Below are positions 47,233 through 57,379 of a DNA stretch of 64,000 nucleotides, one piece after another (position 1 is the first letter of the stretch; every line of letters starts with the position of its first letter). The stretch covers positions 1-64,000 of the forward strand of contig CAYZGU010000010.1 of the NCBI GenBank assembly GCA_964478165.1. The letters run 5' to 3'. This DNA comes from CAYZGU01 sp964478165. Its GTDB lineage: Bacteria; Poribacteria; WGA-4E; JAJDTR01. Below the pieces are notes generated by a model. The model saw nothing but the letters and a program-made list of their open reading frames with translations. It did no database searches and was not told the origin of the DNA. The translations under genes were made by a program, and so were the position numbers.

Positions 47233-48813
47233 ATAAAGTCCTCCTGAACATCAGTGATTATTGAGGATGAAAGATCGAATATGCTCGCTGACCTGTGTTC
47301 CACGAGCTTGAAAACTGACGACCTCTACACAGTCAATGCTCCAAATACTGAGCGCTAAAAGATGTAGATGACATTGGGCCAACACATGTGGTATGCCCGT
47401 TCTAATAAGGTTAGGTGGCCGGGAGTTCAACCCGCAAACTCTCATCAACATCATCTTCGATTGTTGCCGCTGAGGGATAACCACTCAAACGGTCCTCTAC
47501 AAAGCTCATTAATTGATTCGCCGCTGCCCCACGGAATCCCTCTGGGCACCGTGGTATGGTACGAGAAATCCTCCTTGGTCCTGGTCGGCATCATATCTGC
47601 TGCGACAGCCAACTGGCAATAAGCCTTCCGTTCAGAGCGCATCAGCGGAAACCCAATCGACGCCATGAAGCCTGGAATCGACCGCGCCTTGCCGGACAAC
47701 AGAGACCAAAGACTCAGCGTATGGCCTTCGAGGCTACGAAGTCTCGTTATTATAGAGGACTATCGCTCAAAAATCAAGAGCTCTTACATAGTTAAAGAAC
47801 TCTGGAAATATGGAGGGGCGGATGCCATTCTATGAGTTAAATCAAGGGAATGACCATTTTGCTCAGAAACAAATCCAAAAGAACGCACGTGGAACCACCA
47901 ATTCAGAATAAGGAGATTGCTCTGATATCTATTAAGGATAACCTCAATCTAGCCCATAGTTTTCCTCCTAGCCGTATCAGCCCTGCAGTGTTAGTAGCCC
48001 AGGATCCAATCCTCCTTCTTAATCCACACCCTGTGACCATCTAGGTGATGACAGGACAGATGAGGAGAGGGTGGGTGGCGTCATACCAACCGGAGATGGA
48101 AAGCCAGATCGTGAGAGAGAGGTGCTCGAATGGGCAATCTGGCGGCGTAAACCTGAATCCCAGGTGGACAGCATTTTTCTCGCGGGAACGACGGACGGCC
48201 GGATGGACAACCTGAACTGTTGATTGCAAGTTAGTCGCTCGAACTCGGCTTAACACAGGACGGGACAGTAGTCGATGTCGCGGATCACAGCGCATTCGAG
48301 ACTATTCAAAACTTCGAGGATACGGTTGCGTTTGACATGATTAGAGTTTTCATTTTGCTGATAGCCGGGGATAATCCTTGCCGTAGTTTTGGCAGCTCAA
48401 CCGCTACGGTTAAGACATGCGACCAGGTGCCTGAGGCGAACGCGATCGGTGCCACAGCTTTCGAGACTAGTAGTAAACTAGCTACAAGCTGGAGCCGTCT
48501 AAGGGTGGTAGGGTAGTCCCCAGTCGGGGTGTCGAGACTTCATCGCCTTTGTCCTCCTCTAACAAGACGTCTAGTTTCTTATCCCAAGTTTCAACCGTAA
48601 CGATAGATCCGGGCTTCGGAGTTCTTCTTACTTATGTGTTCGAGGACCGAAACTTCTTGTCTAGTACACGTTTGGGGGACTGTAATTCTAGTTGACTCTC
48701 TCTCGTTTCAGAATGCGCAGATGCCCGGGTGTACACGGCACAAAATTAGTCGTCTCTACCGACGATAACCTTAAGGACTAGTTCTCGAAAAACCATTAAT
48801 CAGAAAAGTAAAA
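47233..48813. other. Long gap at the strand switch, with a coding remnant
   Basis: About 1.58 kb between divergent transcripts. On the minus strand at 47411-47546 a frame reads a coding-like end, PEGFRGAAANQLMSFVEDRL and then TIEDDVDESLRVELPAT before TAA; another frame just upstream (47545-47700) also looks coding. I take it as a frameshifted remnant whose family I cannot fix; a Gfo/Idh C-terminus is one possibility. The rest, 47850-48800, has only short frames. Confidence 0.4.
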
Positions 48814-49647
48814 ATGTTAAATGCAAAGAAAGCAACCACCTGCTTCACGGGATTTCTTCTGGCAGCCATCACTCCAATAGCGCTAGGTTTCATTGACGCT
48901 CCAATCCTTTACCTAGACGCGACCGTCAACCCCGGACACCCACATTCCTGGACAAATCGGGGCACCACCGGTGGTCAGTTAGCTCATCATGGCAGGAACC
49001 CACAATTGGAAGCAAACGCAGGACCAAGTGGTACCCCTACATACACAGCCAGAAAAGCTGGACAATCGTACGGTGAACACGGGATATCTCTGTTCCTTGA
49101 AGATTGGACCATCGAGATCTGGATAAAGCGAAACGGGCCAGCATTTGGTGGGAATGGCGAACACCAAATATTCGGTTTGGCGGATAAACCCTGGCCTTTT
49201 AAGCAATCTATTCTGCTACGTTTCGATGGGAATGATGATACAGGACGCATCCGGACAACACTCATCACCGAGAAGGCCGGTACCGATCATATTGCCCCGG
49301 CTCGTTTGGACATCGGAGCAAAGAAATGGCATCATATCGCATTGACCTTTGATAATCACACCCATTCACTACAATCCTATTTAGATGGAAACTTTATCAG
49401 CAAGAACGCTACGAATCAGAGCTTCGATGATGAGATAGAGCTAAAGCGTATCACAGTCTTTAGATCGGACATTGAAGACCCAGAGAACCGAACGCTCAAT
49501 GGCTCGATAAACCTCATCCGGATGTATGACAAAAAGTTGCATAATACTGAGATTCGCGAAAACTACAGAAACCCACGTGCTCCGCAAACGGCTCACCCTA
49601 CCGACAAACTGACCATAACCTGGGGCAGGCTCAAGCATCTATTCTAG
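48814..49647 (+). CDS. Secreted LamG-like (concanavalin A-fold) protein
   Basis: A 277-aa exported protein with an N-terminal signal peptide (basic MLNAKK, hydrophobic FTGFLLAAITPIAL). The body fits a LamG/laminin-G-like beta-sandwich: LYLDATVNPGHPHSW, FLEDWTIEIWIKRNG, KKWHHIALTFDN, SLQSYLDGN, and RMYDKKLHNTEIRENY, then a terminal DKLTITWGRLKHLF. It is homologous along its whole length to the protein at 56217. LamG domains bind or sit beside glycans; no catalytic residues are obvious. No good Shine-Dalgarno precedes the ATG. Confidence 0.82.
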   Translation: MLNAKKATTCFTGFLLAAITPIALGFIDAPILYLDATVNPGHPHSWTNRGTTGGQLAHHGRNPQLEANAGPSGTPTYTARKAGQSYGEHGISLFLEDWTIEIWIKRNGPAFGGNGEHQIFGLADKPWPFKQSILLRFDGNDDTGRIRTTLITEKAGTDHIAPARLDIGAKKWHHIALTFDNHTHSLQSYLDGNFISKNATNQSFDDEIELKRITVFRSDIEDPENRTLNGSINLIRMYDKKLHNTEIRENYRNPRAPQTAHPTDKLTITWGRLKHLF

Positions 49648-50000
49648 GGAATTGTGACGCACGCATAACCAGTGCGCATCAGTCGGGAGCCACTACATAC
49701 TGATTAAATTAGCTTGATATCCATACCGCACCATCTTTGACATTCAACGAAAGTGGAAACAATATTTAAGTCATTCCAGAGTTATTGGACGATAGCGTTG
49801 CAGCCGCCCGTTCTTTCTGCGCCTAATCCTCGGGGAGAATATCATTGATTGCGTCTCGTTAATCATCGGTGATACAGTCATCGGAAGATATTCTTCAGTG
49901 GAACATGTTGGACTTATGAAATCTTACCATCGAACCGAATTATGGACATAATAACCAGACGCCAGGTGATTCTCAAATCGACGCCATTAGGGAGAAAAAG
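49648..50000. other. Gap without recognisable gene
   Basis: About 0.35 kb between the LamG-like gene and the PhyH gene on the same strand. Only short frames are present. It presumably holds the PhyH promoter; no clear terminator hairpin is seen. Confidence 0.45.
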
Positions 50001-50774
50001 GTGAAACTAGAACCCGACTTTCAATCTGACATCACTGAGAAACAGTGTGCCTCTTTCCATGAAAATGGATTTCTGAGCACTGACCGCATTACTACAAACG
50101 AGGAAGTAGAATGGATTAAGGAGATCTACGATTGGCTTTTTAACCAAAGAACAGGCGAGAAACAAGGCCGATATTTTGATCTGGCGGGACCACGGGCACA
50201 TAAGAAACGCGAACTCCTTCCACAAATTCTCGGCCCGGAAGCTCAATTTCCAGAACTTCGCGAAAGCTTCTATTTCCAAAATGCACACAGCCTTGCTTCC
50301 AAGCTACTTGGGGTTAAACCGGAAAAGGTCAGTGGGGGTGGACACATGATTTTGAAGCCAGCCGGATACGGGAGCGAAACGCCCTGGCATCAAGACGAAG
50401 CCTATTGGAACCCAGAAATTATACCACACAGTCTTAGTGTGTGGTTACCTTTGGACCCAGCGAAAGTAGAGAGTGGATGTCTGCAATTCATACCCGGGTC
50501 ACACAAAGGCGAAGTCCGTTGGCATCGCCACATCAATAACAACCCGTTGGTTCACGGATTAGTCACCGATGATGTCGATTCCTCTCAGGCGGTTGCGTGC
50601 CCTATTCCTGCAGGTGGAGCAACGCTTCACCACTGTCGAACCTTGCATTATGCTAGTCCAAATACAACACACAAGCCACGTCGCGCGTACATACTTGTAT
50701 TCTCCGCACCTCCAAGTAGGCGCGCCGAACCCGCACACCGCCCATGGCAGGTCGAAGAGCGGGAAAAGCACTAG
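50001..50774 (+). CDS. PhyH-family dioxygenase (GTG start)
   Basis: A 257-aa oxygenase with HENGFLSTD opening, iron ligands His130 and Asp132 (PWHQDEAYW), FIPGSHKG, distal His216 (TLHYASPN) and Arg227. The start is GTG at 50001 with AGGGAG 6 nt upstream. It is the only PhyH gene on the plus strand and lies in the exported-protein region, although it has no signal peptide itself. It converges with the LtaS-like gene, whose stop is 158 bp away. Confidence 0.9.
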   Translation: MKLEPDFQSDITEKQCASFHENGFLSTDRITTNEEVEWIKEIYDWLFNQRTGEKQGRYFDLAGPRAHKKRELLPQILGPEAQFPELRESFYFQNAHSLASKLLGVKPEKVSGGGHMILKPAGYGSETPWHQDEAYWNPEIIPHSLSVWLPLDPAKVESGCLQFIPGSHKGEVRWHRHINNNPLVHGLVTDDVDSSQAVACPIPAGGATLHHCRTLHYASPNTTHKPRRAYILVFSAPPSRRAEPAHRPWQVEEREKH

Positions 50775-50932
50775 CCCAGGCCGAATCCTCCACCTAACTC
50801 CGAACTCTTCTAACCCAATTATATCCTCGGCACGTCGTAATGGAATCGCAATAGGAATAAAATTGGGCTGTCCAGACATAACGAAAAATTGAGGGAAATC
50901 ATGGCAATTCATCTTGATAGTCTTTCCCACCG

Positions 50933-53341
50933 TTAGTTCGATTCATTTTCATCGGGCGCAGGCCAGATTTTGTTCTCCTCAATCAAGATTTGATTTACCA
51001 AAAGCTGCTGGATAGCTTCACGCCCTCTTAGAATCTGCTCAGCATAATCCGCATTACGGGCAAGATTTAGGGCTTCCCCAGGGTCCACTTCAAGATTGAA
51101 GAGCAGTTCCCGATTGCCGTAGACACTCTTTACATACTTAAAGGGGTAAATCACAGCCACATGAAAGAGCTCGTCGTAAGGCTGATTCATACACACAGGC
51201 CGAATTTCTGTAGGGCTAAAAATTGAGCGACCGATGAAATGATGCGGTTCACTAATGTCCACAATATCCAAAACCGTCGGTGCGATGTCGACCTGCGAAA
51301 AAGGAATCTGCTTGTAGCGCTGAGGATGAATCTCATCTTTCCAGATGATGAGAAAGGGTACTCTAAAGTTCTCCTCATAGGCACCGCGCTCATTAGAGTT
51401 AACATGCTCTCCAAAAGGGTAGCTATGGTCGCCTGTAATAATCAACACGGCATCCCGGTATCGCGTCCTAGAACGAAATTGAAAAAGAAATTCTCTCAGA
51501 AATTTATCTGCCACGTGTTGGGCATTTAGATAGCGTTTTGTTGTATCTCGTTTTTCCACATGTCTATAAATCTGTCTGAATTTTTTCGGAAGACCAGTTT
51601 GTGGAGAATGCTGAGTCAAAGACAGAAAAGCTGCTAATATAGGTTTCTTTTCCTTTCCGCGTAATTTTTTTTCTTCTCTGTCGAGATAGGCAAAACACTG
51701 CTTGTAAAACTCGTCATCCTGAATTCCCCAATTCCAGAATTTATCCCTGGGTATGTCCTCAATTAGATCTCCCGCCATAGGTATAAACCATTCGAAACCC
51801 ATCCTCGTGAGATTATCGATCTTTCTGTCGAAATTCTTGTCGTAATGGGCATTAAAGAAGACCGTTCCGTATCCATTGTCCTTCAGAATCTCGGGAAAGG
51901 CCTTGTAATTCATATGACTATGGGAAGTAAAGACCTTGTTCCTGAAACTTGGATAGATCCCGCTAAAAATAGCGACTAATCCCCTTGACGTCTGAATGGA
52001 ATTGCCATAAAAGGTATCAATATACAATCCTTCTTTGATGAGCTCATTAAAGACAGGGGTAATCTCTTTTCCATGCTCAGAATGTCGCTCCACTAGTAAC
52101 TGATTGAAGGACTCGAGCAGAACGATGAAAATATCCGGTTTTTTTTCATGTCCCGATTGGAAAAATTGATCTGCCTCTTTTTGCAAATAAGGATACGGTT
52201 CCTTCAAGACAATTTTCAATCTATTACGACTTTCCTTTTCCTCCAAAAATGCCTTCGTTGATCTAGACACCACAGCAAGTTCTTCCGTAACAGGAATTTT
52301 TGTGAACAAAACAAAAAACCACCAGAGGAGAAAACCCAATGGATAAATTATAGTATGATTTTTCTGAAGTTGTGTGGCGTATAGTTTAAACCTGACGATC
52401 AGGTACGCGGTCCAACCTAAAAAGCATAGAGAACTAAAGAAGATCAGAGGGTTAATTTTCGACTTATAAACAACAAAAGCTGATTTGTTGAACATAATGG
52501 TACTGTTCATAAAAATCAGTGAAGGATCTAGCGGGCTACTCTGATTAAAATGGAAGAAAAAAAGAAGAAAATAGAGAATTGATAATAACGCAATAAAAAA
52601 GCCCAAAATCAGCTTGCTTTTTCGCGCCACAAAATATACAAAATTGACTAGAATTACAAGGGACAGAAGATCCAAAGCACACATCAACAGAAACTGGATT
52701 AGATGTTCAGTCATAAAAACGCCAAATTTAATGATAAGAAAAAAATGCGCAACCAACAGGGGATATAGAACGGGCTGAAAAATTCGGCGCCTGCGGGATG
52801 AAGCAACCATCGGTGGCTTCAGGAACACGTCCTTGATAAAGCATGCCACCCCATCTTTGTAATACCCTATTAGCTTCTTGACAAGCCCACCAAAATGGAA
52901 ACCTTCGTCTGTTCTCCTACCCTCAAGAATTCTATCTCTAAACACAATGTTTGACACTGCCCACAGAAAAACCAAGAACCAGATAACCAGAAAAAACACG
53001 GTTCGATCTGATTCTCTTCCATGGTCTTTGCTGAAATAGAGCAGAAAAAAGCCTAAAAATGCGAGTAGTGGTGTAAACAGAGAGGCTATGTATTCGGCAT
53101 AGCGTCTGTGATTCTGATAAAAAAATGGAAGCAGAACAAGGGAGAAACATAGATGGAGGATAATGGCCGCCGGCAACGAAGCAAGAAAGGAGAGGAAGAA
53201 TCGAAATAGCAGTTCTTTATAAAGCCGCTTATTTACAACCAAATTCATTTGAGTGAAAAATAGCAGACTGAATACAGACCAATACAACCGTTGGAACCCT
53301 GCAAAAAATAGTGTGCTAGTGAATAGCAACCTACGTTTCAT
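50933..53341 (-). CDS. LtaS-like membrane sulfatase/phosphoglycerol transferase
   Basis: An 802-aa inner-membrane protein. The N-terminal ~350 residues contain many hydrophobic helices; the extracytoplasmic alkaline-phosphatase-fold domain starts near 402 (KPDIFIVLLES). Metal-ligand Glu410, nucleophile Thr451 (SIQTSRG) and the later TGDHSYPFGEH site match lipoteichoic-acid-synthase-type enzymes. It may transfer phosphoglycerol or phosphoethanolamine to a surface glycan or lipid. The gene is clearly richer in A/T and in Lys/Phe codons than its surroundings and points against its neighbours, which suggests recent acquisition. Start ATG 53341, ribosome site weak. Confidence 0.88.
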   Translation of the reverse strand: MKRRLLFTSTLFFAGFQRLYWSVFSLLFFTQMNLVVNKRLYKELLFRFFLSFLASLPAAIILHLCFSLVLLPFFYQNHRRYAEYIASLFTPLLAFLGFFLLYFSKDHGRESDRTVFFLVIWFLVFLWAVSNIVFRDRILEGRRTDEGFHFGGLVKKLIGYYKDGVACFIKDVFLKPPMVASSRRRRIFQPVLYPLLVAHFFLIIKFGVFMTEHLIQFLLMCALDLLSLVILVNFVYFVARKSKLILGFFIALLSILYFLLFFFHFNQSSPLDPSLIFMNSTIMFNKSAFVVYKSKINPLIFFSSLCFLGWTAYLIVRFKLYATQLQKNHTIIYPLGFLLWWFFVLFTKIPVTEELAVVSRSTKAFLEEKESRNRLKIVLKEPYPYLQKEADQFFQSGHEKKPDIFIVLLESFNQLLVERHSEHGKEITPVFNELIKEGLYIDTFYGNSIQTSRGLVAIFSGIYPSFRNKVFTSHSHMNYKAFPEILKDNGYGTVFFNAHYDKNFDRKIDNLTRMGFEWFIPMAGDLIEDIPRDKFWNWGIQDDEFYKQCFAYLDREEKKLRGKEKKPILAAFLSLTQHSPQTGLPKKFRQIYRHVEKRDTTKRYLNAQHVADKFLREFLFQFRSRTRYRDAVLIITGDHSYPFGEHVNSNERGAYEENFRVPFLIIWKDEIHPQRYKQIPFSQVDIAPTVLDIVDISEPHHFIGRSIFSPTEIRPVCMNQPYDELFHVAVIYPFKYVKSVYGNRELLFNLEVDPGEALNLARNADYAEQILRGREAIQQLLVNQILIEENKIWPAPDENESN

Positions 53342-55211
53342 ACGATCTCTACACCCTTCTCCATTGTAGTAATCTCAATGTGCGGAAAGCCGATTTGGTG
53401 GAATTCTACGTTTGTCAGTATCATCTCACGGAAATCCACCTTTCTTGTTTCTGCTGTTTGTCTCTGTCATCGGTAATCATGAATCGCCCCATTCAAGCAC
53501 AAGATATCGAGCAAATAATGCACCTCGCAATCAGGTGATAGAACAGGCAGAGGAAATTCGCTTAGCGTATCCTCTCGACAGGATTCAGGGATCTGCTCGA
53601 GTGTCCATATGTGAAATCACAACCTGACTTGCGGAAATAGTAGCTTCGGTTGTTACAATCTATTTCTCCGCTCAATGATCTAATCCAGGTATAGAAATGC
53701 GCACGCCTCTTGCACGTTTACACCATACCAATCAAACTTCATCATTAATGGCCACTAGCCCGGTGCATTGGATGCTCCCAATTTTCCGCAGGAATCTTCA
53801 AATCGGTTTTTTTGATCCCGGTAAAACAGACTTACCAAAGAATCGAACATATTGTGCGCACGGCGTCCACCCAATGCATCAATAGCCAAAAGTGGGACCT
53901 CATACACCAGGATGTGACCCAATTGTGCGGTCGTTGTCTTGGGACAATCGACACAACCATTCTCAGTGGGGAAAGATTTATCCATTGTTCGGTGCTGATT
54001 TCTGAAGGGATGGTTTATAGTATTCGAAGATAACGGCGCGCGACTATCTTTGGTTGCGCCTGAGTTTTGGTTTTGACCATATAATTATTATAAAAGCAAT
54101 ACCTCTTGATGCTCCATGCTCTGCTCAAACCCAGAAAGGCCTTCCCGCAAAGAAGATTTTATCTGCAAAAACACTAGAAATGGCAATCAATTTTTTATTG
54201 TTTCGTGGCCAGTTGAATATGGTCGAGAGTGAACATAATAGCACTAAGAAAGAAGGGGAACACAGGAGCTGCTCTATACTTGTTGCAATTGTTTATCGTG
54301 AACTGAACGGACTTGATGGCATCGCGAACGCACTCACAGAACCTCGTTATCAGCTCCAGCCTCACAGTGTACAACATTCACAGCGTACTTCACAATGCTA
54401 CCGCTATGTATTCCGTTCTGCTAGTACCCAGAGTGGTTACTGCCGGTTTATCACCTAATAAGTTCGCTACAACTAGCCATCATACTGGCCTTCTTCACGA
54501 CATTCGAACTTGAGCACATTCGTGATCGTCCTTGCACTGGATGAACGAATCCGCCGCAGTCTCTATTTCGGTCTCCGATTATTGGATTCTGCCTGCTTTT
54601 GGAGGCGAATATACCTCTCCATTCTGCCGCCACGTTCCTCCGTGCGAATGTTCTCCCATCGAGGCCAGCCTACTGAACTCAGATACTTTTCAAAGAACAC
54701 GGGAAGACATTCCGTTCGACCTTTGCTGGAGAAACATCATTGCCTTTCCACATAGTTCTTAGCCTTCAATGGAGCCCAATTGCACGGAAAACCACGGTCA
54801 AGGCGGAGAGTGCGAAAACTGCTTTATCCTACCAGATTACCATGGTTCGACAATCGGATTATTCTCAACTTTCTCTTTCCCTATACTAATACTCAAACAA
54901 GATCGCGAGAGTAGCAGGGACACCGACTTGTCCACGAACTTCTTTATGTGCGGATTTCCGCGGGCAATTCTTGTGTTGACGCTTCAGGCCGGAGAAGGGT
55001 AAACTATGTGGCATGACGGTCCCTGTGACGAAAGAACCCCACTGAAATGATTGGCAATAGCGGTGCATCTATAGTGGAAGACATTCTGTGATGAAGACAA
55101 CTGAACTAACCACATAACCTGATGAGATCCATGGGCCCTTCGAAAATGACAAGAGACCCTTTGAGAATCCAGCCATAAACAGTTGGCAACTAGATAGGAA
55201 AGGCAAGTGAA
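53342..55211. other. Longest gap (1.9 kb), no intact gene
   Basis: Frames up to about 134 codons occur on both strands (plus 54054-54458, minus 53755-53985), but none combines a ribosome site with a recognised motif, and coding-like pieces are broken by stops. It may be old decayed coding DNA beside the AT-rich acquired gene. I see no tRNA, repeat array or insertion-sequence ends. Confidence 0.45.
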
Positions 55212-55964
55212 ATGAGATATTTACCATATCTTACTCTAATTCTATGGCCTTTATGTATAGCCATAATAGGATGCGGCGGACATGATGGCAACGAACCATC
55301 TATCCGTCTCCAGACAAGTGGAACGAAGTCTGTACCGCGTACAGGCTTGTCCGGCAATACATACCGAAGCGCGAAGTTCTTTAAGGTTTCGAACCTACCG
55401 GTTGATGGCTGGACAACCATCGGCAGGGACAACCCCAACGATATAGAAGAACTAGATGCAGAGAAGCTTGAAATCTGGGACAAAGAAATAGTCGCTGCTG
55501 GCTTCGGAGAAGACGTTGCCCTGTTGAGACATTTAAAACAGGCCAGGTCACCTCTCGGTGAAACCCAACTATTGCTGCAAGCAACCGAAGATAACTTTCA
55601 GAGCAACCACCGCGATGCAATAGAACATAACATCCCATTCATCTATATATCAATGGAAGCCCAACATCAGGTGGTAACGCGCGAAGCGGCCGAGTTCATC
55701 CCAGTATACCTTGACCAGAAAAAAAGCCACATTGTAGAGAGTTCGACAGGCACTGTTGAGACAGAAGAATTTCTTACTGGACACTGGCTGAAATTAACGC
55801 AGAGCAAGGATCGTGGAAAAGTTGCATATACCTTTTACGACAGGAAAAAACAAAAAAAGTTAGAAATTTTTAGATTGCTGTATTGGGCACCCATGAACCG
55901 TTATGACGAATTCTTACCATTATATGAACGGATTGCTGCCTCATTCGCACTGAACATATTGTAG
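55212..55964 (+). CDS. Putative lipoprotein of unknown function
   Basis: A 250-aa protein with a signal peptide ending in the lipobox AIIGCGG (Cys at about 22). The mature part starts with a Gly/Ser/Thr-rich linker, then a compact domain: NLPVDGWTTIG, a charged helix (EELDAEKLEIWDKEIVAAGF), and a C-terminal pair of strands and helix (YTFYDRKKQKKLEIFRLLY, YERIAASFALNIL). The end resembles small PsbP/DcrB-like folds in layout, but I do not recognise the family and give no function. AAAGG lies 8 nt before the ATG. It is upstream of a LamG gene on the same strand. Confidence 0.78.
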   Translation: MRYLPYLTLILWPLCIAIIGCGGHDGNEPSIRLQTSGTKSVPRTGLSGNTYRSAKFFKVSNLPVDGWTTIGRDNPNDIEELDAEKLEIWDKEIVAAGFGEDVALLRHLKQARSPLGETQLLLQATEDNFQSNHRDAIEHNIPFIYISMEAQHQVVTREAAEFIPVYLDQKKSHIVESSTGTVETEEFLTGHWLKLTQSKDRGKVAYTFYDRKKQKKLEIFRLLYWAPMNRYDEFLPLYERIAASFALNIL

Positions 55965-56216
55965 AATTAAACCGTGCAGCCTCGTAAGAACTGGGAAGAC
56001 TTTGCATACATAATTCCAAGCCATACAGATCGAATCCCAGACAACAGCGCGATTTCACTGACTTTACAACGCACCATTCAGCCCGTTAAGAGATCAGGAA
56101 CACCTCAGATTCAAGGGGAAGCGGAAATGTCAGGATTATTTTGGGGCCTCCCGTTTTCAGACCGGGGTAATCCCTCAGCCAGGGCAAAGGTCCTCAAAGC
56201 CAGATAAGGGACAAGG

Positions 56217-57044
56217 ATGATGAAGACAATCATGTTAACACTCGGTATAGCCTTCTTCATAGTAATGATTGTGGCCGTAGGATTTGCTGCTCCGGTTCCC
56301 GGTGCTCTACTCTATCTAGACGCCCGCGATAATCCCGCACACCCGGCTGCCTGGGCGAACCTAGGAGCGGCTGGAGGAGAATTACCGCCGATGCACACTG
56401 CGCCAGAACTAGAAGAGGGACCAATAAGAATTCCAGACCTTCGCATTAAAGAGCCGAAGATTCAGTACTATACTGCAAGAAAGAGCGCACACATGTTTGG
56501 TACAAAGTCATTGGATCCGCCACTGTACTTGGAAGATTGGACCCTCGAGTTCCTTCTTAGACGCAACGGCAACCTATTTGAGGAAGAACATCAGTTGGCC
56601 GGGGTAAATACACTTCCCGAGGGCAGACAGGGTTTGCGGTTCATAGTGGGAGCGGATGACAAGCTTCAGGTCGGCGTCTACCATCGCGGTGTGGACACCA
56701 CACTTCTGACGAACCTCATGTTCGAAAAAGGCATATGGATGTGGGTAGCCATTGTTGCTGAAGATAAAAAGAGTATCTGTGTATATCAGAACGGCGTCAA
56801 AATCAATCAATTCCCTGGCATTGACTGGCAAGGTGATATTGCTCTGAGAACAATCACAATCGGCTCAATGTCTCCCAACCAAAGACGTCGGAACTTCAAC
56901 GGTTCATTCTCTCTCGTACGCATCTACGATAAAAGCCTAAATGAAGGTGAGATTATGCAAAATATCGACTTCTGGTCTGGTTTATCCGTTGACCCTGCTG
57001 CCAAACTCGCAACGACCTGGGCTGTCTTGAAAACAAGAAAATGA
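56217..57044 (+). CDS. Secreted LamG-like (concanavalin A-fold) protein
   Basis: A 275-aa exported protein with a signal peptide (TIMLTLGIAFFIVMIVAVGFAA) and the same plan as the protein at 48814: LYLDARDNPAHPAAW near the mature N-terminus, LYLEDWTLEFLLRRNG, WMWVAIVAED, SICVYQNGV, FNGSFSLVRIYDKSLNEGE and a terminal AKLATTWAVLKTRK. AAGGG precedes the first ATG by 6 nt and the second (56220) by 9. Predicted cell-surface or periplasmic glycan-binding role; no catalytic site seen. The next genes encode glycosidase-like propellers. Confidence 0.83.
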   Translation: MMKTIMLTLGIAFFIVMIVAVGFAAPVPGALLYLDARDNPAHPAAWANLGAAGGELPPMHTAPELEEGPIRIPDLRIKEPKIQYYTARKSAHMFGTKSLDPPLYLEDWTLEFLLRRNGNLFEEEHQLAGVNTLPEGRQGLRFIVGADDKLQVGVYHRGVDTTLLTNLMFEKGIWMWVAIVAEDKKSICVYQNGVKINQFPGIDWQGDIALRTITIGSMSPNQRRRNFNGSFSLVRIYDKSLNEGEIMQNIDFWSGLSVDPAAKLATTWAVLKTRK

Positions 57045-57379
57045 GTCTAATTATCCCGCTCCGCCTATACAAAAAAGATCCACCACCCTATAGTTTAAAA
57101 TGAGTTATAGACACCCCAGAACTATTTTGATTGGTCCCGCAATCTGACATTTTCTCTGTACGTGTGCCATGCTTCGCGTTTTAGGGCATATTATAGAGGA
57201 CATTCCAACCTCTCAGAAAGCACACGTCGTCATTAATTTTAGACAAACCGCATCGAGTTGAGGGCTCCACAGTTTAAAATCCCACTAGAAACTGTCAACA
57301 GATCCGGATGGATTGAACTGGACTACTGGCCTTCCATCTTGCTCACACACTTGCAATCGTAAACCAAGGAGCAATTTCC
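57045..57379. other. Gap without recognisable gene
   Basis: About 0.33 kb, AT-rich, between two plus-strand genes. No frame with a motif. It probably holds the promoter of the propeller-protein gene, which has a strong ribosome site (AAGGAG) at its end. Confidence 0.45.

Noticed and set aside
54054..54458. 134-codon plus frame in the 1.9-kb gap
   Set aside because: No ribosome site and no plausible domain; likely chance in AT-rich DNA.
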